A DNA stretch of 64,000 nt from Girardinichthys multiradiatus (lineage: Eukaryota > Chordata > Actinopteri > Cyprinodontiformes > Goodeidae), in contig NC_061794.1 of NCBI RefSeq assembly GCF_021462225.1, positions 18,431,784 to 18,495,783 of the forward strand, in the 5' to 3' direction. The notes beneath the pieces were generated by a model. It was not told where the DNA came from. It made no database searches and worked only from the letters and a program-made list of their open reading frames with translations. A program made the position numbers and the translations under genes. Positions 1-12,914 of the stretch are shown piece after piece. How positions within the stretch are numbered: position 1 is the stretch's first letter; every line of letters starts with the position of its first letter.

Positions 1-521
1 CCATGCTGAGAGAAGCTAAAGGATGAAGGATAATACAAAGAGCCATTTTGCAGAGAGCAACAGCCCATTTCTGTTTCCTGTAACCAGTAGACTTCAAATC
101 ATCAGCACATATAAATCCTCAGGGCAATAGACACTTTAAATATAGAGCTGAGTCAAACCTATAAAAGTGTTGCAGAAACAGCACATTAACCCCTACAATC
201 ATCACTGTTCCACAGCAGTACCACACGATACATCCATTTAAGGTCGCATAAGGATTAGGACCCCAATCCTTATGCATTGTGTGCAATGTAAATCATAAAC
301 CTACACAATGAATACACCACATGCTGTGTGAAAATCTGGGTCTGCAATCACCCACTGTCCCCTATAACATTTGTTTACTCAAAGGGAGACTCATTCTTTT
401 TCAGCAAGTACGCTGTCTGATCGACTCTATGTTGAGCAATGAAGTGCATGGTTGTACCTGTGACCTCAGTGGGACATAGTGGTGAAACTTCTGTCCGTTT
501 TCATCGGCGCCCCGAAGCTTA
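1..521. other. Intergenic, no gene seen
   Basis: AT-rich sequence without a convincing coding exon, RNA gene or recognisable repeat. It ends at the TA next to the terminal repeat of a decayed Tc1-like element. Confidence 0.5.
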
Positions 522-1946
522 CAGTGCCATGCAAAAGTATTGATACCCCTTGAACTTTTATACATTTTGTCACATTAGAAATACAAACTTTAGTTTATTT
601 TATTTGTATTTTGGGGGATTTACCAACACAAAGGAGAGCATAACTATGAAGTGTAAATTATTGTAAAGAGTCTTTTTTATGCACAAATATGCATGAACAT
701 TTTGCACATTTCTTTTAATCTGAGTACATTATTTTTAATACCTGCACTGGATGTTTTATTATGCTGTAAATTTTACCTTACTGTTTTCTTATTTTTTAGT
801 TTTTATATTCTTCATAGTTTAGTTTATATATTTTTTAACCTTTGTGTGTATCTGCATACTTGCGCTTGCCTTTTATTTTGCTGCTGGTACACCTGAAGTT
901 CATCACTGTGTAAATGGATATTTCTATTTTATTCTCCTATTCTAAAGGATACATGGTTTTCAACAAATAAAACTCTGAAAAGTGTGTCAAGGACCACATT
1001 TTACTGTAATTGCGGCTGCAAGGCTTTTGAGGTATGTCTGTACTGGCTCCTCTTTGCAAAATAGTTCAAACTCAGGCTGGTTGGAGAATATCTGTCCATA
1101 TTAATTTTCAAGTCCTAGATTTAGGTGTGACTGGGCCAGAATATGTTTTGATCTAAACCCTCCCATTCTAGTTCTGGATGTATGTTTAGGGTGGTTGTCC
1201 TCCTGGAAGGAGAACCACTGCCCCACTTTCAAATATCTTGGAGCCTCTAGCTGGTTTTCTTCTTGGATTAGCTCCATACATTTTCCTATCAACTGTGACC
1301 AGCTTCCTTGGGAAGGTGTGCTCAGGATGATGTGAGTGTTAGCCTTACTCCGCACATATTTTTCATTTAGAGCAAACAGTTTAGGCTGGTTACCACTGAC
1401 GAGAGCGCTTTCTTATCCCTGCATGACTTGATGCAAACTGCAAAGGGGACTTTTCATAGTGTTTGTTCAACAATGGTTGTCTGGCTGCCACATACATCTT
1501 ATCTTACATACAGGTCACAGTTAATAGATGTCCTGTTCATACACCTGAGCTACAGATATCGGCTGTTCCTCCAGAGTTACCCAGGGCCTCTTGGCTGCTT
1601 CTTTGATTAATGCTTTCTTGGTCTTGCCAGTCAGTTTAAGTGGACAGCCATGTCGTGGTGGGTTTGCAGTTGTACAATTCTCTTTTTATTTTTAAAAGAT
1701 TGAACAGTCCTCTGTAAATTTTGCTAAGCCTTGGATATTATTTTCTAACCCAACTCTGCTTTAGACTCCACCACAACTTTCTCCCTGACCTGCTTGCTGT
1801 TCCTTTGGTCTTTGTGTTGCTGCTTCTTCACTGGTGTTCTCTAACAAACCTCTGAGGCCACATTAAATCCCAATAAATTACATTGAGTTTTGTGGTTTTA
1901 ATGTGACAAATACGTCAAAGGATATGAATACCTATGCAAGGCGCTG
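522..1946 (-). mobile_element. Decayed Tc1/mariner-like element
   Basis: The left end (cagtgccatgcaaaagtatt) and the reverse complement of the right end (cagcgccttgcataggtatt) are imperfect terminal inverted repeats about 1.4 kb apart. The left end is preceded by TA. The interior around 1020-1900 resembles the antisense of a fish Tc1 transposase region, including the stretch about seconds-long helper motifs such as the tctctaacaaacctctgagg segment. No reading frame is long enough to encode a transposase, so this is a dead copy. Termini of this type also bound the element at 50261-51834. Confidence 0.75.
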
Positions 1947-2604
1947 CAGGTGTTTATCTTCTTAGATTTAGAACATTATTTTTTGAAAGATGTTATTTCC
2001 TAAATTTGTAGAGATGATTTAAAATGTTTTCCCCTTTGATCAGCAGCTCTGAGCCTCCTCCATGTACGGATGTAGTGACTCTGGATTCTCAAAGCTGTGG
2101 GAGTTGTTGTCGGGGTGGGCCAGTCTCTCAGAGCAGAGGTCAAATCATTTCCTGCTCTCAGAGATCTCTGTCTCTCACAGCTGTCAGTGCAGTAACAAGC
2201 CCACCTTCCACATCTGCAGCAACTCCCAGTTGGACCAAACATGATGAACATTTTCAAAGGTGACATTAATCATAAATTAGGATTCCCCAGCAAGAAAGAG
2301 GCTTCCAATCTTGCAGAAAATAAATGTCTATCCAACTCTTATTGTATAGCGTCTCAGGCTACAACAGGAGATGAGGGAGGAAGGTGTTAACATGTGTTTT
2401 CTATGGTAAATATGACTGTGTGGGTGGATGTGCTGACATGGTGACACAGGGAATTCTCTTATGGAGGAACCAGCTGTGCACAAACATGTAATAGTAATTA
2501 GTAACAGCACCACAGACTGCAGGCAGACATGCCTGCTGCTGCTTTCAAAGTTACGGTCAACCTGTCCTCTGTTTGAGCTTCACATTCCTTTGAATCTTAA
2601 CGCT
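1947..2604. other. Intergenic, no gene seen
   Basis: Short open frames overlap on both strands at 2000-2270, but they have no splice context, codon bias or recognisable domain. The stretch ends with a 21-bp sequence (2584-2604) that recurs at 3304-3324. Confidence 0.4.
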
Positions 2605-3324
2605 CTTAGCCCAGGAAATCTGGAAGTAGTTGTTGCAACTAAAGCGTGATACAGGACAGCTTTGTTTATGAGACACATACATTTGTAAAACATGTGAAAA
2701 CAGCTGCAGATTCAATAAGTTAAAATTCCTATCCATTGAATAGACATATCAACACTTACACACATAGTCATTCTGCGCTGATGCAACAACAACAAGGAGA
2801 AATTCGAAACTATTGAATCTAATTAGCTGCAGTTCTTTGTTACCACCCACCTCTTCCTCCAGCATGACACGCTCTATTCCCATTTCTTTTTTCTAGAGAA
2901 ACGCCTAGGATTATGTGTTCTGAATTATTAAGGGTGATTTGAAACACACTCCCTCCCTTTGCCTGTTCTCTTTAGTCTAAATGTTATACGGTTGGGGTTT
3001 GACAAGCTGGAGGAGGCAGGAAGAAAATCAGGCTCCTCAGATGTCCGAGTGGGTTTCAACCCACAGCCTTTGACCTCTTTCTGTGAGCCGACAGCTCAGT
3101 TGTTGAAGAACTGCCAGCTGTCAGGAGGAAGAGTGGGGAATAAGCTGACAAATGATGCTGGGGTCCAGTTTGATTGCTGGGCTGTTGGACAAAGTTGACA
3201 ACCAAGAAAGAAATCAAACTGCATTAAAAAGAGGTGAAATTACAATTTTGAAGTGGAACACACAGACAGACACGCATTTATAAACGTAGGATTTATGAAA
3301 AAAATTCCTTTGAATCTTAACGCT
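2584..3324. repeat. 0.7-kb segment bounded by identical 21-bp direct repeats
   Basis: The 21 bases at 2584-2604 are repeated without mismatch at 3304-3324, and the flanking bases differ. The enclosed segment (2605-3303) ends in a short run of A just before the second repeat. Long target-site duplications next to an A-rich tail are the mark of LINE-driven retroposition, so this could be a retroposed sequence. The enclosed sequence was not recognised, and its open frame at 2959-3198 has no domain I know. A local duplication at a repair site would also produce this pattern. Confidence 0.45.
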
Positions 3325-3449
3325 TGCCAGCAGAGGCAAACTGATGTCAGAAGTGGCAACCGTAAATGCAATAACAACAAAACAATACATAAAAAATAAT
3401 ATTAAAATGTTTATTCTAAGAGCCATTTTTTCCCATTTTGTTTTATTAC

Positions 3450-4135
3450 CAGCAAACATGTGGAAGGATGTGCTCTGGTCAGATGAGACCAGCATTAAAC
3501 TCTGTGCATGTGTGGTGGAAAACTAATGCTGCATATCACCTTGAAAACCCTATGCCTGATGTGAAAACGGTGGTGGCGGCACCATGCTGTGGGGACGCTT
3601 TTCTTTAGCAAGAACAAGAGTCAGAGTGTATGGGGAGATGGATGGAGGTACAAAAAAAACAATCCTAGAAGAAGCCTGACTTGAGACTGGGGCCGCGGTT
3701 CACCTTCCACTACCTCAATAACCTCAAACGGCCAGAGTTACAATGTAAGAGTATAGATCAAACCACTGACTAGCACATTCTTGTGTTAGAATGGCGTAGT
3801 CAAAGTCTACACCTAAATTCAGTTGACAATCTGTGGCAAGTCTTGAAAATTGATGTTCACAGACACTCTCCAACCAATCTGACTCCAATTGGGCTATTTT
3901 ACAAATTAGATATCCCTCTCTAGATGTGCAAAGCTGGTAGAGGCGTACCCCAAAAGACTTGCAGCTGTAATTGTAGGTAAGGATGGTTCTACATAACAGT
4001 CTATTATGTTCTTAAAGTTATAAAATTGTATCTGTAAACAGTTTTGAAAACCATAAAAGCTTTCTGTCTGCTTTACAGTCAAATTCAGTCCTTTAAAATA
4101 CATTGAAGTTTGAGGCTGTAATGTTCAAAATGTTT
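3450..4135 (+). mobile_element. Tc1-like transposase remnant
   Basis: Around 3460-3500 the sequence reads like the Tc1 'W..V.WSDE' region (ctctggtcagatgagacc). Around 3570-3600 is the 'GGG.IM.WG' region (ggtggcggcaccatgctgtg). Near 3800-3990 come the '[10 protein letters not shown]' region and the C-terminal 'tggtagaggc...gcagctgtaatt' region. The end near 4100-4135 matches the usual 3' flank (aatacattgaagtttg). There are many stops and frameshifts. Confidence 0.75.
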
Positions 4136-6002
4136 TATTATTGTCAGAGAACTGCATAAAAAGAACACCTCTTGGCCGAGATTTAAAAATGAAGGCTAGA
4201 GTCCCACGGGCATCTAAAGTCTCATTCCAATACATTAAATGTATCAATTTATTGGAAAAAATCCCTTTCCCAGCCCATTGTAAAAAAATAAAATGAATCT
4301 AGATTATAATTTGGACATCATGTACCAGTCACCACATTCTCTAAGTAAAACGTTGTTTTTTTGGCCTTGAAAAAGCTCTTCAGGTAGTGTTTTTAACTTG
4401 TTTCTGTCAGAGTACATGGAATGAGATAAATGTCAATATTTGAAAAATCTACAGCTTTGACATCATGTCCTGAGAGCAAAGTCTGTTTGAATCAGACCAA
4501 GATACACAAAGTCTAGCAGAAACGAGTCACGACTGGTGAAGACTTTGTTTGATGTTTATCCACAGTGTGTCCATCTCACTATTTCATTACGTTTGGCACA
4601 TGATCAGGTCAAGGTCCATTGATTTCTTCAGAGAAGATTGGTCAGTCTCCCCACTCAATTGTTTGAAGTCTTGAAGCATGACACAGCCAATCTTCTCCCA
4701 CTCCAACCCTCCTCCCTTTCCGTCTCTCACCTCACTTACTCCAGCTCCATCGTTTCCTGTTGAGTCACAGATGGAGCCAGACTGTTCCATGTTTTACAGT
4801 TTACTGATCCCCTCTATGCTTTCCTTCTCCATTTCCTTGTTCACGGGTGCCTCTCTCGTACAGAGGAACTGTGACGTTATGAAAGCACTGGAGTGGAAAT
4901 TATTGTCTGGAAGCAGCCAGGAAAAAAGAAAAATCAGGGCAATGCAGGGAGAGAAGTCTCTTCTTGGCAACAGGCATGTTTCATTAAGCAAACTGCTTAG
5001 AAGATTATAGGATAAGCAGCTTGGCAGATAAATCACCACCTCATTCGTAACAACATGCCATTAGTCTTTTTCATCAATGGGGAAAAAATGTTACTTTAGG
5101 CAAAAAAAAGAATAGTAAAAGGCAATAATTGAAATTCCTACTTGGAAAACCGTCACTTTCTGCTTTTATCTAAAGACATTTCAAAGTAGGAGTAAGTGAT
5201 GATGTAGTGAGGTTAGAGCTTGTGTTAAACATATTAATGGCATGCCTGTGTGAGAAGGAGGGTTGAGGGCAGGGTGCAGGGAAAGGAAAGGTCTCAGCGG
5301 TGAATGGGTTGAGTCACTGAAAATGCAGCTGCTGACTCAGTTGGCAAACTTGTCTCCTGGACTATGTCTTTAGCCTATGAGTGTATAACCTGTTAAAAAT
5401 GGAATGGAAGTCTTTCAAAAGGTCAGTAATAAGCTAGGTTTAGAGAAAATCTCAAATATGAGTCACAAATGTGGCCTTTTGGTTTACTCTGAGATTTCTA
5501 AAAATTTCCAGCAAATCACATTAAATAGAAAATAATGCACTGCTTGAAGGTGTGCCAGTTTACATCACTCTCTTAATCCCATTCTGGCAACAGGTCAAAG
5601 TTTTTTCTGATTCAACCATTTCGTCATAATTCTCTACACACCCTTCTTCCAAAAGCAATCCTATAACTTCAACAATACTATCTTCAACACATAAGCCTCC
5701 ATGAGTACGGACTGTGGAATACACTATGGAGTTAGTTATCCTGTATGTGTTGCAAAAGGTTAGGAATGGTACGCTGCTGTTGACATTATGATGTAAACAG
5801 GGTAATTAAGGACATCTCCCTCCATAATGCAATGTGACGTCCTGATAACAATCTGGGAAGCTATTCAAATGGATCGTGAAGATTATGAGAATCACATATC
5901 ATTAGTATGAATCACTCTAGGATGTTAAAGTGCATATTTGCTTAGTAGATTGCACTGTATTAAATTAGTAAGATTGACAAAGTCTTGCACAAACTAACTG
6001 AC
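4136..6002. other. Intergenic, no gene seen
   Basis: No exon, RNA gene or repeat family was recognised. The overlapping open frames at 4678-5039 look like chance frames: they are low-complexity on one strand and mirrored on the other. Confidence 0.4.
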
Positions 6003-6235
6003 TGGGCAACTGTGGCTCAGTGGGAGCAGTAGTTGTCTTGCAATCCAAATGTTGTGGGTTTGATTCCAGCTTCCTTCTGCCACATGTCAGTGTGCCCCTG
6101 GGCAAGGCACTTATTCCCAAATTGCCAATCTGTGTATTGTTGTACAATTGGGTGAATGTGGCTCTAGTATAAAGTGCTTTGAGTGGTGGGTATGACTGGG
6201 AAAGCACTCTGTAAGTTCAAACCATTTACCTAACA
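6003..6235 (+). mobile_element. tRNA-derived SINE
   Basis: The head looks like an RNA polymerase III promoter. An A-box-like tggctcagtgg lies at 6013-6023 and a B-box-like ggtttgattcc at 6057-6067 (one change from GGTTCGANNCC). The body then reads tgcccctgggcaaggcactt and ends with the tail 'aagtgctttgag...accatttacc'. A 5'-truncated relative with the intact B box lies at 54038-54265. Inert in sequence terms and unrelated to nearby genes. Confidence 0.85.
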
Positions 6236-8275
6236 AACTTATGCTCACCTAAGCACACTGCAGTACATAGAGTTCCCCATTTTACAAAGCTAAAATGAGG
6301 GATTAGGCAGGGATATCTTGGTTTAACCTACAGTATCTTTCAATCGATATCACTGAAGCAATCACAGATAAGTTACCATGGTAACTTATTCTGGGATGTT
6401 AGCCTGGTCAGGATGAGGCTAACAGCTATGCTTAGTTAATGCTAGTGGGTATTTGCCTTCTCAGTCAGGATTAAAATTGACTATTTACAGGTATTCATAT
6501 GTTTTACACATTGTACATATTTCCATACGAGAGTGGATTGTAATCTTCACAATGACTTTTGATCCATTGGTGTTAAATGCCCGTCCAGATTCAAGCTGTA
6601 TTTATGCAGTTGTTAGGATGGGATAAAATCAATACATGTGTATATATTTATAAATGGCAACTTGAGTGAATAATCTGCTCAGAAGTGTTTTTGACTTGAA
6701 AGAACATAGGGTTTAACACTGCATTATCATAAATGTTTTCACAACTAAAATGACTGGGTAACAACACAAAAATCTTACATTTGGGAGAATAAGGGAAACT
6801 AGTTATGTTAGAGCAAGCAGTACTGGGAAAAAAAATAATATATCTAGTAAAATCCATATAAGATTTTTAAATAAAACATGTTTTTTAGGTTTTTAAATTT
6901 TGTCTGAACTTAATGCAATGAGTTGATGAAGCTGGTTAAATTGTAACCAAATGTGATGCGGGTCTTTGTGTTATTTTTGGCCAGCAGTTGTTTTTACCTT
7001 GGAAATCTCCCATGGAGGCAATTTTTGCTCAGTATCTGTTTTGTTGATTAAACATAAACACTGACCTTCATTGACACAAGTGAGGCCTGCAGAGCTTCGG
7101 ATGTCGCTCAGGGTTATTCTACCTCCTGGATGATTCATTGATGCTCTCTTAGTTTCTCTTAGTCTCTTAATTTCTGTTTGCTGCTTCCGGGAAGGTTCAA
7201 TGGTGTTTGCCTACTTCATGTTCTCAGACAGGTTCCATTTAAGTGATTTCTTGATTCTGTATGTCTGGCAGTAAACAGGCCTGGGTGTGGTAAGTTAAAT
7301 TAAAAAGGAATTGCTCACATGGGATCAGGTTGGATAGCTTTTCTCCTTATATAAGTAAAATCATTGTTAGTGAACCTTATTTTTTTCTACTGAGATGATC
7401 TTTGTTAAATATTAAAATTAGCTTGATCTGAAAAATTCAAGTTTGATAAAAAAAAAAAGAAAAAACTGAAAGTCAGATGCAGATTCCTTTGAAATGCAAC
7501 TGAAATAGGTCCTCCTGATTTCCTTATTGCAGTTGCAGACTGTGCTTTTTTCAGATTGGGGAATGGAAAGGGAAAACAACCGGGAAGGAGTGGTGCAGAG
7601 ACCATGAAGCACAGTTGGAAATCTGCTGGAAACAAGAAATTACTTAATCCCACACGTCATATAGAAAACAAACCACACAGGGTTACTGCATATTAAAAGA
7701 TTCACCTTAAAATCAGCTTTTTATGTTTTCTCTACCCTCAGAAACTGCCAGCTATGTACTTCTACTTCTACTTGTACTTCAAGTTCTATGTATTTGTATT
7801 TTCTGTACTGATACATGCAACTGTCAGACAAGGTATGATTTAAGACTAGGAACAAAAATCCTTAAGTAAGGTGTTGGTCAGGAGTAAGGGAGGAGGTGAG
7901 GGCACCACATTTTCTATATGTAAAATCTTTGCTGGAAAAGATAATGCTATTTAAATCAGCGTAGCTCTGAAATTACGTTTTGTTGTAGAAAGAAAACGTT
8001 GGGTAGAGCGAGACGAAAGTAGAGCCAGACATTAGGTTGAACTTAATCACCACCCAGAGGTAGATTAAACGCAATCCAAAAAGCTCAAGGCTTTAGAAAA
8101 TGTGACAAATTTCTGAGCTGGATGTTGATAGGGAGTATATTATGATTCAGACAGGACATTAAAGTCAAAATTCACTAAGATATCAGTGACATGACTACTA
8201 AAGGCACAGCTATCTTTTTGCCAGATAAAATCATGCTGCATAAGTCCATACATTGGATATCTATGTGTCTAATTG
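6236..8275. other. Intergenic, no gene seen
   Basis: AT-rich DNA with no convincing exon, RNA gene or repeat. Open frames at 7405-7653 and 6648-6857 are short, A/T-driven and lack splice or start context. Confidence 0.4.
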
Positions 8276-9145
8276 AGTGCCTTGCAGAACTACTCATGTA
8301 TCTTAAACATTTTCATCTTTTATAGTTTACAAAACATAATTGTAAAGTGAAATTAAAAGGATACACGGCTGCATGATTTTTAACAAATCCAAATCTGAAA
8401 TGTTTACATTTGTATTCAGCCCCCCTCAGTCAATCTTTAAAGAACAATTTTTACTGCACGTACAGCTGCAAGTCTTTTGGAGCATGTCTCTACCAGCTTT
8501 GCAAATCTAGAAATTTCTGCCCCTTCTTCTTTACTGAATAACTCAAGATTGAACTCAGAGCATTTCTGCAAAGTTCCTTTCAGTTTATCACAAATTCCTG
8601 ATTGAATTTAGATCTGGACTTTGACTGGGTGACTGAAACACATACATTTTCTTTCACCTTAACCACACTATTGTTTCCCTGGCTGTATGATTAGGGTCAT
8701 TGTTCTGCTGGGAGTTGAACCAAGGGTTTGCAGCCTATGAAAGGTTTTGATGCCAGGTTTGAATTTAGTTTCATCATCTTCCTCCTCGTTAGTTTAATGG
8801 GACACTCGCTTGATTGTTGGTTTGCATGTGTCCCATGTTCCATTCAATTTTGGATGATTTGAATGACCAACTGAACCATGATTAGTCAGATATTAAAAAT
8901 TGGGTATATTGTTTTTATAGCCTTACCCTGCTGTTAACGTGTCCACAGCTTTATCCCTGAATGCAATACATTGCACTGGATTTTATTTAGTATCATCTTA
9001 AAAGGGACTGAAAACATTTCCATGCCACAGTTTTCAGAGTTTTAAAAGAATATTCCTGCATGGCAATTATATGCAACTGTCACATAAATCTGCAGTTTGT
9101 GATAGGAACATGACAAAAAGTTCAAAACATATGAAAACTTTAGCA
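8276..9145 (-). mobile_element. Degraded Tc1-like element, left arm of an inverted pair
   Basis: Read on the minus strand, this is a Tc1-like copy running from its 3' end at 8276 (gtgccttgcagaact) toward its 5' end near 9145. Transposase similarity is strongest at 8440-8720, where the reverse complement carries the 'acagctgcaagtctttt' C-terminal region and the 'accctaatcatacagccagg' segment. It closely matches 10725-11151 in opposite orientation. The coding frame is destroyed. Confidence 0.75.
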
Positions 9146-10379
9146 GCCAAGGTACCTTAAAGATTCTGAATATATCAGCTTGAACATTGGGCAAAAAAAA
9201 AAGTACACTCTTTTGATTTACTCATAAAGTGCTTGATTAGTGCCTTAATGCTGCGAATCAGAAACTCATTTACTTGTGACTTATGTACGGATCCGTTAGC
9301 CTTCTGTTAGTGAGCAGTTAGGTGTGTATTTGAATATTTGTTGCAACAAAACTGCTTGACTGCATTTCTGTCTCTTTGCTGTTTTATATGCACTGTAACT
9401 GTGCTTGTCAGTAATGTTCATGTGATTAATATGATATTTCACATAATATTGAGAGGTTCCAGTAAAAAATAACATTATGATCAAACCACTGCCAATCCAT
9501 TAATTTCAATTTGTTGACTTCACTCATGTAAAGCACAACACTGACACCTAGTGGTTACAGTGTAACACCAATAGATAATTCTGCAAACATTGATTAGAAC
9601 AGTACAAGTTTTTGTTACTTTTACTAATTCTAATTATAGGATTTCTATAACGTGTCTCGAATATCTTCCTTGTCTCTGAAAATGAAATTAATGCAAATAC
9701 CGAGTGGGATTGGATACAAAACAAGTGCAGATGAGCTTTTTCTGTTGCTGGAAATTATAGCATAATAAAGGGTTCCTCAGTTATGATTTTGATCCTTTAG
9801 CTAGTTTTATAACCCCTTGTGGCATCATTAGCCACTGGGACTGACAGTCCCAATGTGCAGTCCACCTGACTATTGTATATAGTGGTGGGATTATTGTGGT
9901 CACAACTGTGTCTCAACTGAGATTAAAATTAATTTATGCAGTACGATTTTGATGACTCCAGCTGTTACATTTACATGAGGAATATGGTAGAAAAAGCTGG
10001 TACTTTTGAGATTTTGCTGTTCTTTGTGTGTGTCAATGAGAAAGCCATAAAACAGCTTCTTAAGATAATTGGCATGTAAACTTAAGACCTGCATGAATCA
10101 TAAGAAATAAAAAAGAAAATTTAGACAAATTAAATGTAACGTTATCTTGAGTTGTTGTTTGTTGACAATGGCACGAGAGTCCAGCACTTTTACAACTATG
10201 GTCATGTGAAGAAATTAGAAGACCCTCTGAAAGTCTGTGTATTTTTCTGCCACATTTGGACAAATGGATGTTTAATATCAATTTTAACAACACTGAAAAG
10301 TTTAGGCAACTTACATTATAAATAAAAACTGAAGACAGTACCTTTTAAAATATTCTGTAATGTCCCAGACATTTTGTTT
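9146..10379. other. Intergenic spacer between inverted Tc1 arms, no gene seen
   Basis: AT-rich sequence without a recognisable coding exon, RNA gene or repeat family. Short frames on the minus strand (9296-10293) carry no family signature. Confidence 0.4.
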
Positions 10380-11800
10380 GATGTGATCCTGACTGTTAAA
10401 GTGAGAGTGAACACTATGGTAAGATCAAAAGAGCTCTCTGAGGCCTTCAGAAAGAATATTGCAGGAGTGTCAGATTATAATGGATTTAAAATGGCCTCAA
10501 AAGAAATTTAATTTAGCATTTCTATCATATGGAAAACAGACTACAAGTGAAGGAGAGCTGGGCCAATAAAGTTTAACCCGAAAGCAGAAGACACGATGCT
10601 AAAATAAGTCTGCAAAAAAAAAACCTAGTCATTAGTAAACCTACAGTGGATATTTCGCTCCTGTTGTTATGAAAGTGGGTGTCTGTACAATTAGAAAAAG
10701 ACTGCACAACCTTAATTTCTTTGGAGGTGTTCAGAACAATGACCCTAATCATACAGCCAGGGAAACAATAGCATGGTTTAGATGAAAGAATATTGAGGTG
10801 TTCCAATGACCTAGATCTAATTTCAATCAGGAATTTTTGACAAACTGGAAGAGCGTTGCACAAATGCTCTGAGTTCAATCTTGAGCTATTCAGTAAAGAG
10901 AAGGGCTCGGAAATGTCCATCTTTAGATGTGAAAAGCTGGTAGAGACGTCCCCTAAAAGATTTGCAGCTGTAATTGCAGCAAAGGATGCTTCTGCAAAGA
11001 TTGACTGAGGTGGGCTGAATACAAATGTATACATTTGACTTTTGGATTTGTTAAAAACCATGCAGCCACCTTTTTATTCCACTTGACAAGTATGTGTTAC
11101 AAACTATAAAAGATGAAAATGTTTAAGATGTATGAATACTATTGCAAGCCACTCCATGAAACGTAGAGATATACAATGTATAGATTATGGAGCATAAACA
11201 TGCTACATAATCCATCACTGGGAATAAAGGTCAGACTGAGGTTGGCCACGGAAAACATAGACAACCACCAGAACTTCTGGAATAGTATATTTTGAACAGA
11301 TGAGTCTATAACTGAATATTCTGAACACCAGAACAGGGGACATGTTTGCCATAAAACAAAAACGATGAAGCACAGAGGATGAAGTGTCATGTTTAGGTAT
11401 GCTTTGCTGCAGTAGGACCTGACTAGATCAGAGAGTGCTTAAGAAATGTTTGAGACCATCTATTAAAAAAATGTAAGCTGAAGCCAAACTGGACCCTGCA
11501 ACTTGACAATGGCCCAAAACATACCAGTGTATCGACCAAGGACTGGCTTAGAAATAGGAAATGCAAAGTTCAGGGCTTAGTCAAAGCCCAGATGTTGATC
11601 TGCCTGAGATGCTGTAAGGTGTGGGGCTGTGGCTGTTCCCTCAATCATTTCTCAGCTGAAAGGGAGAAGTGGGACAAACTTTCCTCATATCATCAGAGAC
11701 TGGTACCAGAAGTGTCTCACTGAAGTTGTTTCTGCGTATAAGACTAGATATTAGAGAATGGGGTGTCCTAACTTTCTCCTCAGTTAGAATAAACATTTTA
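10380..11800 (+). mobile_element. Decayed Tc1-like element of a second family, interrupted
   Basis: Two blocks match a plus-strand Tc1-like transposon family: about 10380-10700 (N-terminal region, 'gactacaagtg' type) and 11152-11800 ('tttgaacagatgagtc', 'ggggacatgtttgccataaaacaaaa', 'gacaatggcccaaaacatacc', ending 'gggtgtcctaactttctcctca'). Between them lies 10725-11151, which belongs to another Tc1 family and appears inserted. All frames are broken. Confidence 0.65.
10725..11151 (+). mobile_element. Degraded Tc1-like 3' part, right arm of an inverted pair
   Basis: On the plus strand this holds the 'gaccctaatcatacagccagg' segment, then 'agctggtagagacgtc' and 'gatttgcagctgtaatt' from the transposase C-terminus, and finally the terminal repeat 'agatgaaaatgtttaagat...tgcaagccact'. 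The reverse complement matches 8276-8720 over most of its length. It sits inside the second-family element at 10380-11800. Confidence 0.75.
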
Positions 11801-12914
11801 TTGAAACCTTTTGTTTAAGGAAACAGTTGTGTTTTGGTCACTTGCCTGTGACGAAATCATTTTCTTTCCAGAGATAAAACAGGACTGTACATTATCCAGC
11901 TTTAAGCTTCTTAGTGATTGGTTAAGACAGGTTTTAGTTAACTGCTAGAGCTCCTGTTTTCTACCATTATTAAATATAACTTTTTTATAATGCATTAAGA
12001 ACCTTTTCATTCTATTTGGCAAAACATAAAAATGAAAGTGATTTATTGAAATAAAAAAAAGTTGAAGGAGAAGCTATAAATGAATAAATATACAAATTTA
12101 AGACATAACTAAATGAGAATTAATTCCTTGCATGGGAAATGGAATATTTGGGCCTATAATTGAGATGATTAAAATTTAAAAATTTCATACAAATAAACTG
12201 GATGAAACGTCTGTGCAGAGTTAATCGATTCGTAATGATTTGTTTTTAATCTTCTTTAATCTGCAACATAATTTTACAAATTACATGAAAAAGATTTGAA
12301 CCCTAAAGATAACTACAACAATAATCAGAGAAACAAATAGGAAAAGTTTAATAAAAGTGTTATTCTTTGTAAACACTCTGTTGTTCCTCTAGTACTAGTT
12401 TGTGAAGAACATGATGACAATTACTGGACCAAGAAAAGTACTCTTAATTTCCAGTACGTTTCTACAGACAGAAAAAGCAACTTAAATGTGAAATTTTACA
12501 ATGAAATTTGCAAAGACACCCTGATTTTAGTAAACAGTGATCAAAGAACTTTAACAAAGCAAGATAATTAATTAATTTCCTCTGTCATATAATGCATCAT
12601 TAGTTGTGTCTTCATTCATTAAGCAGGTGTTCAGTCCCAGAGCATCAAAAAAGGCTCCTCAAAGTGAGAAACACACTGGAACAGGCATTTAAAGGAACAT
12701 TACAAAACTAATCAGTCATATAATCATAACATTAACTCATCAACATCATAATCACATTTATGGCAGTGCATTCTCTTTCAAACAAACACATGCATTATTC
12801 AAGTTATTATAGTCCACAGAGGATTCGGATCCCGTTGGTTTGAGACCTGTTAGTATCCTGTCACAGTTCAGCTTGTACGAACTGAACACCGACATCCTGT
12901 TGCTTTATAGTCCT
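11801..12914 (-). other. 3' flank and probable 3' UTR of the oxidoreductase gene
   Basis: No coding exon is seen. On the minus strand, downstream of the stop at 12915-12917, a canonical AATAAA occurs at 12042-12047 and an ATTAAA variant at 12347-12352. Either could end the transcript. The assignment is inferred from position only. Confidence 0.4.

Noticed and set aside
2000..2266. Overlapping open frames on both strands
   Set aside because: Short, mirrored on opposite strands, no domain, splice site or codon signal.
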